A stretch of DNA of 64,000 nucleotides. Source: Virgibacillus ihumii (lineage in GTDB: Bacteria; Bacillota; Bacilli; Bacillales; Amphibacillaceae). Under the pieces are notes generated by a model. That model saw only the letters and a list, made by a program, of their open reading frames with translations. It was not told the origin of the DNA and did no database searches. Numbering within the stretch: the stretch's first letter is position 1; every line of letters begins with the position of its first letter. Positions 17,997-26,651 of the stretch are shown here, one piece after another. The stretch covers positions 2,046,001-2,110,000 of the forward strand of contig NZ_CACVAN010000001.1 in assembly GCF_902726655.1 (NCBI RefSeq), given 5' to 3'. A program made the translations under genes and the position numbers.

Positions 17997-18202
17997 AAAT
18001 AAAACCTCCTAGATATCAAAATTAAGTATTAGTTAATTAAGTATATGTTAATATATTAACAAAACTCCTTCTATTGTTTCAATATTCAGTGCAGAATTTT
18101 TTTAAAATTTAAATAGGATGAAAAAATGGATTTTTATTTTCTTTAATTATTTTCATAAATCTATTACTATAATAGGGACACAACCTGTTGAGAGGTGTTA
18201 AA

Positions 18203-18790
18203 ATGACAAATCAAAAGGATACGAATTACTCCAAAACGGTTGGAGAAAAATTACGTTCTATTCGTTTATCAAAAAATATAACTTTAAATTATATTGCTAG
18301 CCAGACGGGACTTACCTCCAGCTTCATTAGTCAATTCGAGCGAGGTAAAACGAAATCATCAATTGCATCAATGCAGAAGATTGCTCAAGTATTAGATATT
18401 CCAATAGCCTCTTTATTTGAGAACGGAGATTCACAAATATTCGAAACAGATAATGTTAGCATTGTACGTAAAAATAACCGCCGTCAACTTTCTTTTCCTA
18501 AACCGGCGTTAACCCAAGATTTTTTACTTACCAATTTAGATGGAAAATTACAAGTCATTTATTCTACAATAGAACCTGGTGGAAAAAGCGGGGAACCGTA
18601 CAGTCATGAAAGTGAAGAAGAATGCATCATTGTTTTATCCGGGGAATTGGAAGTTACAATTGAAAGAGAGTCTTTTCATCTTTATGAAGGGGATACCATC
18701 AAATTTTCAAGTCGATTATCACATAGTTGGAATAATCCTGGAGTTGAGGAACTAAAAGCCTTGTGGGTAATGACACCACCAAGTTTTTAA
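18203..18790 (+). CDS. XRE-family regulator with C-terminal cupin domain
   Basis: A 195-residue transcription factor. The N-terminal helix-turn-helix (about 12-68; RLSKNITLNYIASQTGLTSSFISQFERGKTKSS in pieces) is followed by a cupin sensor (about 110-190; PGGKSGEPYSHESEEECIIVLSGELEV in pieces). ATG 18203 follows GAGAGGTG; an upstream TTG at 18188 overlaps the RBS. Such proteins repress amine, polyamine or amino-acid catabolic operons. It is divergent from the OYE-symporter operon and its likely regulator. Confidence 0.92.
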   Translation: MTNQKDTNYSKTVGEKLRSIRLSKNITLNYIASQTGLTSSFISQFERGKTKSSIASMQKIAQVLDIPIASLFENGDSQIFETDNVSIVRKNNRRQLSFPKPALTQDFLLTNLDGKLQVIYSTIEPGGKSGEPYSHESEEECIIVLSGELEVTIERESFHLYEGDTIKFSSRLSHSWNNPGVEELKALWVMTPPSF

Positions 18791-18847
18791 TATACATAAA
18801 TTTTTTCCAAGAAAAATCGTTATTGGCTTGCTCCCTAGTAAATTATT

Positions 18848-18871
18848 GCCGCCCAGTCAATTCTGGGCGGC
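18848..18871. terminator. Bidirectional hairpin between convergent genes
   Basis: GCCGCCCAG, a 6-nt loop, then CTGGGCGGC: nine perfect GC-rich pairs between two convergent genes. T-tracts are poor on both sides, so termination efficiency is uncertain. Confidence 0.65.
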
Positions 18872-18923
18872 TAACAAATACAGCAGGTCATAGTTCATAT
18901 GCCTTTCAGTAAATCCAAAAATT

Positions 18924-19511
18924 TTATACATACTGTTTCCTAAAATCTTCTATAAAGCTTTCCAGTACATCTAATCTATTCAAAACCTCACCCTTAATTT
19001 CTTTATTAAGTAGTTCAGGGTTATCCAAAAAAAGATTGTCCTCCAATTGCTTGCAGTAGCGCTTGATTTTGGCAAGGTAGTCTTTAATTTGTTTTTCGTC
19101 CACTTTTTGTATTGTAACTTCTTTCATCAACTTCTTTAGTTGTTCAATATTTTCCTCTCCTTTTTTCAGATCCCTACGTAGGCGATTTATTTCCATTGTA
19201 ATATTTTTCAACTGACCCTGGTTAAGATTATGACCCTTCTTAAGGTCCACCAATGCTTCCTCTAATTCCTTATTATTTAAATGACTAATATAATCAATTT
19301 TGATCCTGTTTACTTTCTGAATCGAAATTTTGGAAGAAGCATCTATGCCTGGTGCTCCTTTTGGCAAGATTATTAAATCACCAAAATGAAAAGCTTCTAC
19401 ATCTGTACCTTTATATTTGTTAAAAAAACATTTTGCATCTTCCATAGCCTTCTGATCTTCAAGATCTATATCCCCTGATTTATCCAGTAACCTATATTCT
19501 CTGTTTGCCAT
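18924..19511 (-). CDS. Hypothetical coiled-coil protein
   Basis: A 195-residue protein from ATG 19511, with GGAGG 9 bp upstream; TTG 19517 is an alternative start. Residues about 1-85 are mixed alpha/beta, with a hydrophobic strand around AFHFGDLIILP. From about 95 on it is highly charged, with heptad-like helices typical of coiled coils. It has no signal peptide or membrane segment. The family was not recognised. It is monocistronic and convergent with the XRE-cupin gene. Confidence 0.7.
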   Translation of the reverse strand: MANREYRLLDKSGDIDLEDQKAMEDAKCFFNKYKGTDVEAFHFGDLIILPKGAPGIDASSKISIQKVNRIKIDYISHLNNKELEEALVDLKKGHNLNQGQLKNITMEINRLRRDLKKGEENIEQLKKLMKEVTIQKVDEKQIKDYLAKIKRYCKQLEDNLFLDNPELLNKEIKGEVLNRLDVLESFIEDFRKQYV

Positions 19512-19552
19512 TCCCAAGCCCCTCCTTTTTATCCATGTCTATTGTCGTGTGA

Positions 19553-19747
19553 GATTGTCCCATTCCTTTTCACGGAAAATTATTAGAAAAATATAAGGAG
19601 GACTGCTGGCACAACAGAATACTAGATAAAATTCCATCCTTACAAACTCCCTATAGAAGTGTATTTTTAATGTTCCAAGATCGCTTATTAGGTAGTAAGA
19701 ATCCATACTATGGTTTAGATTATGAGCTGAAGCAAGAAAAAAACTGA
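19553..19747 (+). pseudogene. Gene remnant without start, unknown family
   Basis: An open stretch of 64 codons between stops, with protein-like composition (motifs KEDCWHNRILDKIPSLQTPY and GSKNPYYGLDYELKQ) but no start codon or RBS at its beginning. It resembles the C-terminal end of a longer protein, possibly mobile-element derived. I cannot name the family. Confidence 0.3.
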
Positions 19748-19859
19748 TCCAAAAGCCACATATATTGTAGCTTACTGAATCAGTCCCTCTATCTAATGCT
19801 AGCCAAATGCATTCCTTTTAAGGTTTTTGATTTTCTTTTAAATAAATCCTCCCCCAAGC

Positions 19860-20627
19860 TCAACCTTCCTGAATAGTACCCGAACTACTCAAATTTTTAC
19901 TTTGTTGATAAGTTACTGCAGCTTCTCGTAAAGATTTAAATAATTTTCCCCAATGATTACCACCTTCCAAAAGTTGTTCGGGATGAAATTGCATTCCAAG
20001 CACCCATGAATGATGGTGACTCTCTATTGCTTCAATAAGACCATCAGATTGGGACCAACCGACCACCTGGATCCCCTTCCCGGGTATATCAATCACTTGT
20101 CTATGAAAGGAATTAACACTTATTTCATTTTTTTCTAACATCTGACCCAATTTACTATCGGGTGTAATGATTATATCGTGGGTTGGAATAGAACCGGCAA
20201 TACCTCTAATCTCCTGGTGATGATCATCACTCGTTAATGTTTTAAGGGTACCTCCTAAGACTTCATTGATCATTTGCATACCCCGGCAAATACCAAGTAT
20301 AGGCATATTTAGCCGTAATGCACTATCCAGCAAAGCACTCTCAAAGCTAAATCGCTCATCCCCAGTTCCCCGTAATGTAGAGGTATGTTCGATAGGAATA
20401 TCTAGATCCAAATATCCTCCACCCGTTAACACAATCCCGTCTAGAAAATCCAAGTAGTATGGTATTTCACTTTGATTCTTTATTACGGGGATGATGACAA
20501 CCATCATTTCATGATTTTCAAGCGCTTTTACATATTGATGATCCGTGTAAATTAAGGGGTGTCCCGGATATAAATCATTAGGATCTCCATTGTCAATATG
20601 AGCAGTGATTCCGATTAAGGGTTTCAT
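19860..20627 (-). CDS. Class I glutamine amidotransferase-like hydrolase (PuuD family)
   Basis: A 255-residue cytosolic enzyme of the gamma-glutamyl-GABA hydrolase family. The triad is visible: Cys114 in LGICRGMQMINE, and His215 with Glu217 in GMQFHPEQLLEGG. The oxyanion strand is VLTGGGYLD. PuuD-type enzymes hydrolyse gamma-glutamyl amides, freeing glutamate and an amine or amino acid. ATG 20627 is preferred over a TTG 15 bp upstream. It is the third gene of the permease operon and suggests a gamma-glutamylated intermediate or an imported gamma-glutamyl compound. Confidence 0.9.
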   Translation of the reverse strand: MKPLIGITAHIDNGDPNDLYPGHPLIYTDHQYVKALENHEMMVVIIPVIKNQSEIPYYLDFLDGIVLTGGGYLDLDIPIEHTSTLRGTGDERFSFESALLDSALRLNMPILGICRGMQMINEVLGGTLKTLTSDDHHQEIRGIAGSIPTHDIIITPDSKLGQMLEKNEISVNSFHRQVIDIPGKGIQVVGWSQSDGLIEAIESHHHSWVLGMQFHPEQLLEGGNHWGKLFKSLREAAVTYQQSKNLSSSGTIQEG

Positions 20628-20642
20628 TAAACAACACTCCAA

Positions 20643-20942
20643 CTAATAGGCAGTTTTTCTATCATGATGGGCATGATCAATTTCCTTTTGAGCAGACTCT
20701 TTAGATTCCGACTTAATGGTAAGAGTGTGTTCACGTTTGATGTAAGTGTAGATTAGCCCGATAAAGATCGCAATCGCTGCCAGGCGAATTCCCCATGTCA
20801 TAGTCTTTCCCGCGAACACCGCTATTGCCTCCCCTGATTCTCCACCAATAAGGAAGGATAGTACAAATAAGACAGTGACAATCATTCCTAGAAACATTGT
20901 CAAAAATGCTGTCCATCCATATAAGTTTTTTAAAAGTTTCAT
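20643..20942 (-). CDS. Small two-span membrane protein, permease partner
   Basis: A 99-residue protein from ATG 20942, with AAAGGGGG 7 bp upstream. It has two hydrophobic segments (about 10-33 and 45-66), then a polar His/Lys-rich tail. It starts 14 bp after the large DctM-like permease. Unlike usual TRAP small subunits (about 150-170 residues, four spans) it is short with two spans, so it may be a reduced or unrelated DctQ analogue. Confidence 0.75.
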   Translation of the reverse strand: MKLLKNLYGWTAFLTMFLGMIVTVLFVLSFLIGGESGEAIAVFAGKTMTWGIRLAAIAIFIGLIYTYIKREHTLTIKSESKESAQKEIDHAHHDRKTAY

Positions 20943-20955
20943 TTGATAACCCCCT

Positions 20956-22323
20956 TTATAAACCAAGTATAGGTAGAATCCCTGTTAACAATATCATACA
21001 AAGAACCACATGAAGGACGACCCATATAATGGTGAGTTTAGACGTCTCCTTAAAACCTGACCCTGCTATACCCATAGCTACAAATAATCCAAGTGCAAGA
21101 GGAGGAGTCATTCCTTCGAGTGCTCCTGTCATAGCAGGTAACATGAGTGCGAACAAAGTTGCATCCCCACCCAGTGCACCAAATGCGGTAATTACAGCCC
21201 CACCAAGAATGGCGATTTGAGCAGAACCCGGAAGAACCATTCCCAATACCATGAAAAAGAGTGGCAGAACAATAATCATAATGGGTACACTCATTCCTAT
21301 GGAAACAAACCAATCCTTAATCAACTCATTCATTTCCATAGCACTGAATATAGTTGCCGTGGCATACGCCATGTAAATGGTTACTGCAATAGGAACTACT
21401 TTTGGGAGAGAATCCTTAAAAACATTCATCAGTTGATTAAATCGATTATTAGATGAAAATATCGCCTTTCTCCCAATTCCCACTGCATATGCTGCTGCTA
21501 GTCCTGGCGTAAACATCAAAACAGAAGAGGAAAAAGCCTCAGCACCATCTTGACCAATCCTTCCGATGATAGCATCCTTCATTTGGGCATCGACAAACAA
21601 CGGAATAAAAATTAAGGCCGGTAGGACGAGTGATGGCCAGCCAACCTTCATGCTTTTTTTAAACTCAGGCATATCAGCCTTGGCAATTGGCTTTACTTTA
21701 TAAAACTTGCATAACCCCCATAGAGTGACCCATCTTTGAATAAAGAACCAAATTCCAATTCCGTACGCTGCTATGACCCAACTGCTTAGTGAAATAGAAC
21801 CAGGGTTGATTTCTTCGAGAATTCCATATGTCAGAAAAACTATTCCTGACGGAGGAATGATGTTACCCAACATACTAGCTGACATTTCAGTAGTCGCAGC
21901 AAGTCTGTTAGGATAACCTGCCTTTTTCATTGTTGGAATTGTAAAAACGCCGGTCGCGGCTACATTCCCGGGTCCCGTTCCTGATAGGGATGCCATGAAT
22001 GTACTTCCAAGAAGTGAAACATAACCAGCACCTCCACGGAATCGACCAACGATAGACAGCATTAAATTGATAATTTTTTCAACAACTTTCGTAGCATCAA
22101 ACAGGACAGCGACAACCATAAACGCAAAAATAGCATAAAATAAGCTACTTGTTGATGGGTATATCAAGGAAGACCAGAATAATTCAAACTGTCCTGTTAT
22201 AAGGATGGTGAAAAAAAATGCTGAAATCATAATTTCATACATTGGTCTTTTAAATACAATAAATAGAACAGCAATAAACACTATCAAACTAACCAAATAA
22301 AGAATAGGAATAGGAATTCCCAT
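20956..22323 (-). CDS. TRAP/DctM-like large permease
   Basis: A 455-residue protein with about 11-12 hydrophobic segments and DctM-like motifs: SLLGSTFMASLSGTGPGNVAATGVFTIP, MSASMLGNIIPPSGIVFL and EGMTPPLALGLFVAMGIAG. The GNIIPPS motif is typical of TRAP M subunits. No substrate-binding protein gene accompanies it. ATG 22323 has GGAGG at 7 bp. It is first in an operon with a small membrane protein and a PuuD-like hydrolase, transcribed from the promoter at 22399-22427. Confidence 0.85.
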   Translation of the reverse strand: MGIPIPILYLVSLIVFIAVLFIVFKRPMYEIMISAFFFTILITGQFELFWSSLIYPSTSSLFYAIFAFMVVAVLFDATKVVEKIINLMLSIVGRFRGGAGYVSLLGSTFMASLSGTGPGNVAATGVFTIPTMKKAGYPNRLAATTEMSASMLGNIIPPSGIVFLTYGILEEINPGSISLSSWVIAAYGIGIWFFIQRWVTLWGLCKFYKVKPIAKADMPEFKKSMKVGWPSLVLPALIFIPLFVDAQMKDAIIGRIGQDGAEAFSSSVLMFTPGLAAAYAVGIGRKAIFSSNNRFNQLMNVFKDSLPKVVPIAVTIYMAYATATIFSAMEMNELIKDWFVSIGMSVPIMIIVLPLFFMVLGMVLPGSAQIAILGGAVITAFGALGGDATLFALMLPAMTGALEGMTPPLALGLFVAMGIAGSGFKETSKLTIIWVVLHVVLCMILLTGILPILGL

Positions 22324-22336
22324 GTACACACCTCCA

Positions 22337-22350
22337 GGAAAACGTTTTCA
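22337..22350 (-). promoter_or_regulatory. CcpA cre-like site in the permease leader
   Basis: The minus strand reads TGAAAACGTTTTCC, 13/14 to TGNAARCGNWWWCA, containing the perfect palindrome GAAAACGTTTTC. It lies between the operator and the RBS of the permease gene, a position suited to roadblock repression. Confidence 0.6.
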
Positions 22351-22370
22351 TTTCAAGCTAAAAACTTACA

Positions 22371-22391
22371 ACTGGTTATATCATGTCATGT
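22371..22391. promoter_or_regulatory. GntR operator, copy 1 (at +1 of the permease promoter)
   Basis: ACTGGTTATA-T-CA-T-GTCATGT, 19/21 identical to 23390-23410. It begins where transcription from the 22399-22427 promoter should start. Two near-identical sites at two promoters flanking a GntR gene strongly suggest its binding site. Confidence 0.75.
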
Positions 22392-22398
22392 TTAAGTT

Positions 22399-22427
22399 AT
22401 TGTATCAATCAATTTTTGAATTGTCAA
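22399..22427 (-). promoter_or_regulatory. Sigma-A promoter of the permease operon
   Basis: On the minus strand TTGACA (22422-22427), a 17-bp spacer and TACAAT (22399-22404). This is a near-consensus housekeeping promoter, with an operator immediately downstream. Confidence 0.8.
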
Positions 22428-22536
22428 CCTCTTTTGAAAACGACTGATCCAGTTGTAATTGAGAATGCTATGATTCAATATGAACTGTTGTTATAATGTA
22501 TTATGACTTTAAAAAACCTGGTAGGTGATTTTTGTA

Positions 22537-23286
22537 GTGGAAAAATTAAATAGAAAAAGTTCAATGCCCCTTTACGAACAGTTAAAAAATGTACTTGTCC
22601 AACAAATTAAATCCGGAGAACTAAAACCACAAGAATTAATTCCTTCAGAACGGGAGCTATGTGAAACATACAATGTCAGCAGAATAACAGTGCGTCAAGC
22701 AATCGACTTAACAGTAAATGAAGGATTTTTAAGTCGAAAACATGGTAAAGGAACATTTGTGACTGGTCCCACAATTAAGCAAGAACTTAGTAAAGTAAGC
22801 GGCTTTCAATCTACACTGTCACGGCAAGGGATTATAGGAAAAACAGAAATTATTAAATCGGAAAAAATGGAGACGGATATTCAACTGTCCAAAACCCTGG
22901 ATATTGATGTATTAAGTCAAATTATCAACCTTCAATTAATGGGGTTTGGAGACGAAAGTCCCCTTGTATTCTATGATTGTTATTTTCCGCTTGAGATTGG
23001 CAAAGAAATGATCTTATCAGCGGAAAAGGCAATAAAAAGGAGGAAACCATTTTCAATTTTTGATTTATACAGAGAAAATGATATCATACTGCCTACACAT
23101 ACAGAGCAAACTTTTGAGTCAATTTTATCAGATGAGAGATTAACAAAACTATTAAAATTGGAGGAAACAACTGCCATTTTTAAAACCACTTCTGTAATCT
23201 ATGCATCTGAGCAACCAATTGAATATCGTGTCGCGTACTACAGAGGAGATAAGTTCAATTTTTATCTGACACGTCCCATGGAGTAA
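22537..23286 (+). CDS. GntR-family regulator, HutC/UTRA type
   Basis: A 249-residue regulator. The winged helix (about 6-72) contains SGELKPQELIPSERELCETYNVSRITVRQAI and HGKGTFVTG in pieces, followed by a UTRA ligand domain (about 90-245). GTG 22537 is chosen because GGTAGGTGA precedes it; GTG 22525 overlaps that RBS. It lies between two operons that share one operator sequence, and is therefore their probable common repressor. A weaker operator-like sequence near 22487-22507 overlaps its own -10 region. Confidence 0.9.
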   Translation: MEKLNRKSSMPLYEQLKNVLVQQIKSGELKPQELIPSERELCETYNVSRITVRQAIDLTVNEGFLSRKHGKGTFVTGPTIKQELSKVSGFQSTLSRQGIIGKTEIIKSEKMETDIQLSKTLDIDVLSQIINLQLMGFGDESPLVFYDCYFPLEIGKEMILSAEKAIKRRKPFSIFDLYRENDIILPTHTEQTFESILSDERLTKLLKLEETTAIFKTTSVIYASEQPIEYRVAYYRGDKFNFYLTRPME

Positions 23287-23353
23287 ATAAACATCAGCAG
23301 CTTTTAAGCGAACATTGCCCTCTTAAATATTTTGAATTTTTATAAATATCATA

Positions 23354-23382
23354 TTGACAATACTAGCTCATTATCTTACCCT
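23354..23382 (+). promoter_or_regulatory. Promoter of the AtuA-like operon
   Basis: TTGACA at 23354-23359, a 17-bp spacer, and a weak -10 TACCCT at 23377-23382. The operator copy starts 8 bp downstream, at the expected +1. Confidence 0.55.
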
Positions 23383-23389
23383 TAGATTA

Positions 23390-23410
23390 ACTGGTTATAA
23401 CACGTCATGT
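23390..23410. promoter_or_regulatory. GntR operator, copy 2 (at +1 of the AtuA-like promoter)
   Basis: ACTGGTTATA-A-CA-C-GTCATGT, differing from the 22371-22391 site at two positions. It lies 27 bp before the ATG at 23438. It would make the AtuA-like genes and the permease operon one regulon. Confidence 0.75.
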
Positions 23411-23437
23411 AAATTGCTTGAAAAGGAGAAGGTACAA

Positions 23438-24817
23438 ATGAAGGAACAAATCCGTATTGTATCCCCTAATGGACATTTAGGGTTTGCACCGACAAAAGAA
23501 GATAGCTTTAAAATTGCTAAAGAAACCAAACCGGATTATTATTGCTGTGATTCAGGGAGCGATGACATCGGCGCTTCTGCTCTTGGATCCGACAGGTCAG
23601 TAAGTATGTATAAATGGCAAAAACACGATTTAGAGCTAATGCTATTGGCAGCTAGAGAACAAGGGGTCCCTATGTTAATTGGTTCAGCGGGAGATACAGG
23701 TGCAAACAGCCGTGTTGATATGTACGTACAAATGATTAGAGACCTTGCCAAAGAACACAATCTTCCCCCTTTTAAATTAGCCTACTTTTATTCAGAAGTT
23801 GAGAAAAGCTATTTAAAAGACAAACTGAATAATGAAATCACCATTGAAGGATTAGACGAACGAGAAAACCTTCAAATGGAAACACTCGAAAAAACAGACC
23901 AAGCTGTTGCTGTTGCGGGAATTCACCCTTTCGTTGAAGCACTTGATATGGGTGCCGATGTAATTATTGGTGGAAGATCCAGTGATTGTGCCATTTTTGC
24001 AGCACCGGCAATCCGCGAAGGGTTCCCAGAATCGAATGCATATTATTTAGGAAAAGTTTTAGAATGTGCTTCCTTCTGCGCCGAACCATTTGGAGCAAAG
24101 GAAAGTGTGATTGGGACAATTACCCACGATGATGTGAAAGTTACAGCTATGCACCCTGGACAGAGTTGCACCATTGCGTCAGTTGCCGGACACGCAATGT
24201 ACGAACGCGCCAACCCGTATTATGAATATTTTGCAGGTGGCATGCTCGATATGAAAAATTGCGAGTATAAACAATACGATGAAAAAACAACACAAATTAC
24301 CGGAATGAAATATGTACCCGTAGAGGGAAAAGTAAAGGTAAAAATTGAGGGATCAGGAAAGGTTGGCGAAAAATTTATCGGTATTGCAGGAGTCCGTGAT
24401 CCTTATACAATTGAAAATATTGATGACGTAATAAAATTTGCTAATGAACAAGTTGAAAAGGAATTTGCGGGAGAAGAGTATCATCTGAATTTCCGTATTT
24501 TTGGTAAAGATGGTGTAATGGGTGACCTTGAACCTGTAAAAGAAATCAAGTCTCATGAACTAGGAATTGTAGTTGAAGGGGTTGCTGAATCAAAAGTTAC
24601 AGCAGAAGAATTAACACTTTTTGCTACAAGACAAATATTTTATGCCCGCCTTCCTGAGGTAAAAGGGACTGCAGGTACAGCTGCCTATTTAATAGATGAT
24701 GTTATTTACGCAGGACCAACATATGAATGGACAATAAATAACGCAGTTCCGGTTGAAGATCCACTAGAACTTTTCAACATTCATATAGATGAAGTCAATC
24801 ATACTGTTTCCGTATAA
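23438..24817 (+). CDS. AtuA-like (DUF1446) acyclic terpene utilisation family protein
   Basis: A 459-residue protein with the DUF1446 N-terminal signature: RIVSPNGHLGFAP, CDSGSDDIGASALGS, LIGSAGDTGANSRVDMYVQ and DVIIGGRSSDCAIFAAP. ATG 23438 follows AAAGGAGAAGG. Members occur in acyclic terpene and other branched-acid pathways; the reaction is not firmly known to me. A DUF4387 gene follows at 21 bp, the usual partner; together they may form one enzyme. Operator sharing ties it to the DctM-like permease and PuuD-like hydrolase. Confidence 0.88.
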   Translation: MKEQIRIVSPNGHLGFAPTKEDSFKIAKETKPDYYCCDSGSDDIGASALGSDRSVSMYKWQKHDLELMLLAAREQGVPMLIGSAGDTGANSRVDMYVQMIRDLAKEHNLPPFKLAYFYSEVEKSYLKDKLNNEITIEGLDERENLQMETLEKTDQAVAVAGIHPFVEALDMGADVIIGGRSSDCAIFAAPAIREGFPESNAYYLGKVLECASFCAEPFGAKESVIGTITHDDVKVTAMHPGQSCTIASVAGHAMYERANPYYEYFAGGMLDMKNCEYKQYDEKTTQITGMKYVPVEGKVKVKIEGSGKVGEKFIGIAGVRDPYTIENIDDVIKFANEQVEKEFAGEEYHLNFRIFGKDGVMGDLEPVKEIKSHELGIVVEGVAESKVTAEELTLFATRQIFYARLPEVKGTAGTAAYLIDDVIYAGPTYEWTINNAVPVEDPLELFNIHIDEVNHTVSV

Positions 24818-24838
24818 CTAAGAAGGATGGTGAAATTT

Positions 24839-25159
24839 ATGGCAAAGAAAACGTTAAATGAACTTGCAAAAACAATTCGTTCAAAAAATGCAGGAACAGA
24901 TAAAATTACATTCGATATCATTTTCAACAAGAAAAGCAATTATGACCTTGTTTGTAAGAGTAATGTATTAACAAAGGAAACGATTGCAAAACTTTACGAT
25001 ATCCCACTTGAAAAAATAACTGATTTTGTTCAATTTGACCCAGCAAACGCCATTAAGTTTACAATTCGACGAAAACGACCAAGTGGAAGTCCTGGTGATG
25101 GGGATATTTTTGGCAGTCAGCAGTATGCTCCATTGTTGGACGTGGAAGTTCCGGTTTAA
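24839..25159 (+). CDS. DUF4387 family protein, partner of the AtuA-like protein
   Basis: A 106-residue protein from ATG 24839; ATG 24827 overlaps the RBS AGAAGGATGG. It starts MAKKTLNELAKTIRSKNAG and ends in a conserved GDGDIFGSQQYAPLLDVEVP stretch. DUF4387 proteins are found beside or fused to DUF1446 proteins and are probably the small subunit. It is followed by a terminator hairpin. Confidence 0.85.
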   Translation: MAKKTLNELAKTIRSKNAGTDKITFDIIFNKKSNYDLVCKSNVLTKETIAKLYDIPLEKITDFVQFDPANAIKFTIRRKRPSGSPGDGDIFGSQQYAPLLDVEVPV

Positions 25160-25179
25160 ATTAAATACAATTTCTTTTA

Positions 25180-25217
25180 CCAAAGCACCTGCTCTTTTAT
25201 CAAGTAGGTGCTTTTGG
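25180..25217 (+). terminator. Terminator of the AtuA-like operon
   Basis: CCAAAGCACCT pairs with AGGTGCTTTTGG (one bulge), starting 20 bp after the stop of the DUF4387 gene. The right arm supplies a TTTT run. Confidence 0.65.
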
Positions 25218-25260
25218 TATTCTGATTAGCATATTTATCTATACTCCAGAAAATCATAAC

Positions 25261-25306
25261 ATAATAATAGACCGCCATGCCGATACATGAAACGGCCTAT
25301 TATATA
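25261..25306. terminator. Hairpin between convergent operons
   Basis: TAATAATAGACCG and CGGCCTATTATATA pair over about 11 bp around a 17-nt loop. It lies 65 bp beyond the stop of the minus-strand TRAP permease gene and can serve that operon. Confidence 0.5.
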
Positions 25307-25373
25307 ACTACCACCAAGGGAGTAGTTCACACACTAAGTTACAAAAGCTAATATTGAAAAGTTTAACCAATAT

Positions 25374-26651
25374 TTATCCACCAAGAAAATTTAATGGAAA
25401 CATTACTAATCCTGGCATATAAGTGACTATCAGTAACACCAAAACTAAAATTAAAATCTGTGGGAACAAGTATTTAAACATTTCGGGCACTTTAATTTTA
25501 GCTATTGAAGAGGTAACGAACAGGCAAACACCTAAAGGAGGTGTAGCTTGTCCTATAGTTAAGCCTACTGCCAAAACGATTCCAAAATGAACTGGATCGA
25601 TACCAGCCTGTGTTATTAATGGTAAAAATAGCGGTGTGAGTATCGTTAACGCACTGATTGTGTCTATAAATGTTCCAACTATCAACAAGATGATAATAAT
25701 GATAAGTAAAAGTAACATTGGGCTCTCCGCTACTCCTCCCATCATTTCCACCAGTTGTCTTGGAATTGCATTATAGGACAGGAACCAAATAAACAACGAA
25801 GCATTCCCAATTAAAAATAAAATAGTTGCCGTGGTTTTTGCTGTACTTAATAAAATTGGGACTAAATCTTTAATTTTCAGTTCTCGATAGACAAACATTC
25901 CAATAATGATTGCGTAAACAACGGCAATCACACCGGATTCTGTGGCTGTAAATATGCCTGACATTATACCGCCGATGATAATTAATGGCATAATTAAAGC
26001 CAATACAGCATCCTTTACTCCTTTAAGCACTTCTTTAATAGATGCCCTTTTCTCTCTTGCCTTATAGTTCTCTTTCTTACCAATATAGTAACTATATATC
26101 ATTAAACTAAAACCCATCAAAATCCCGGGAATAATCCCTGCTATGAACAGGTCTCCTATCGAAACACTTGCAATTACTCCGTACAAAATCATGATAATAC
26201 TCGGAGGAATAATGGGACCTATTGTACCGGAAGTGGCAACAAGGCTTGCAGAAAAACGGGTATCATACCCCTCTTTGTTCATGGCTGGAATCATCATGCC
26301 ACCTATAGCTGCTGCGGTTGCAATCGCTGACCCCGTTAATGCCGAAAAAAACATACTAGTCAATACGACAACCATTGCTAAACCGCCGGACATGTGACCG
26401 ACAACAGTTTGAGAAAATTTTATCAGTCTTTCTGATATTCCACCCTTTGTCATCACTTCGCCCGCAAGGATAAATAACGGTACTGCAACTAGCGTAAAGT
26501 TATCAACACCACTTATAACATTTCGCGGAATATTAACAAGCAATGATGGATCTGTTAAGAAAATACCCAGCAAAGAAACAAATCCCAGTGCAAATGCAAT
26601 AGGAACTCTAATTAAGATTAAAATAAATAATAGAAGAATCAGCGCCGCCAT
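25374..26651 (-). CDS. dctM: TRAP transporter large permease (DctM)
   Basis: A 425-residue protein with about 12 spans. DctM family motifs are PLFILAGEVMTKGGIS, TGSAIATAAAIGGMMIPAM, SGTIGPIIPPSIIMILYGV and IGQATPPLGVCLFVT. It transports a carboxylate with Na+ together with the P and Q subunits. ATG 26651 overlaps the dctQ end by 13 bp. It is last in an operon with DUF2848 protein, nitrilase, dctP and dctQ. Confidence 0.95.
   Translation of the reverse strand: MAALILLLFILILIRVPIAFALGFVSLLGIFLTDPSLLVNIPRNVISGVDNFTLVAVPLFILAGEVMTKGGISERLIKFSQTVVGHMSGGLAMVVVLTSMFFSALTGSAIATAAAIGGMMIPAMNKEGYDTRFSASLVATSGTIGPIIPPSIIMILYGVIASVSIGDLFIAGIIPGILMGFSLMIYSYYIGKKENYKAREKRASIKEVLKGVKDAVLALIMPLIIIGGIMSGIFTATESGVIAVVYAIIIGMFVYRELKIKDLVPILLSTAKTTATILFLIGNASLFIWFLSYNAIPRQLVEMMGGVAESPMLLLLIIIIILLIVGTFIDTISALTILTPLFLPLITQAGIDPVHFGIVLAVGLTIGQATPPLGVCLFVTSSIAKIKVPEMFKYLFPQILILVLVLLIVTYMPGLVMFPLNFLGG

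Noticed and set aside
22487..22507. Third GntR operator copy at the regulator's own promoter
   Set aside because: Only about 11 of 16 core positions agree and it overlaps a -10 box, so the match may be chance.
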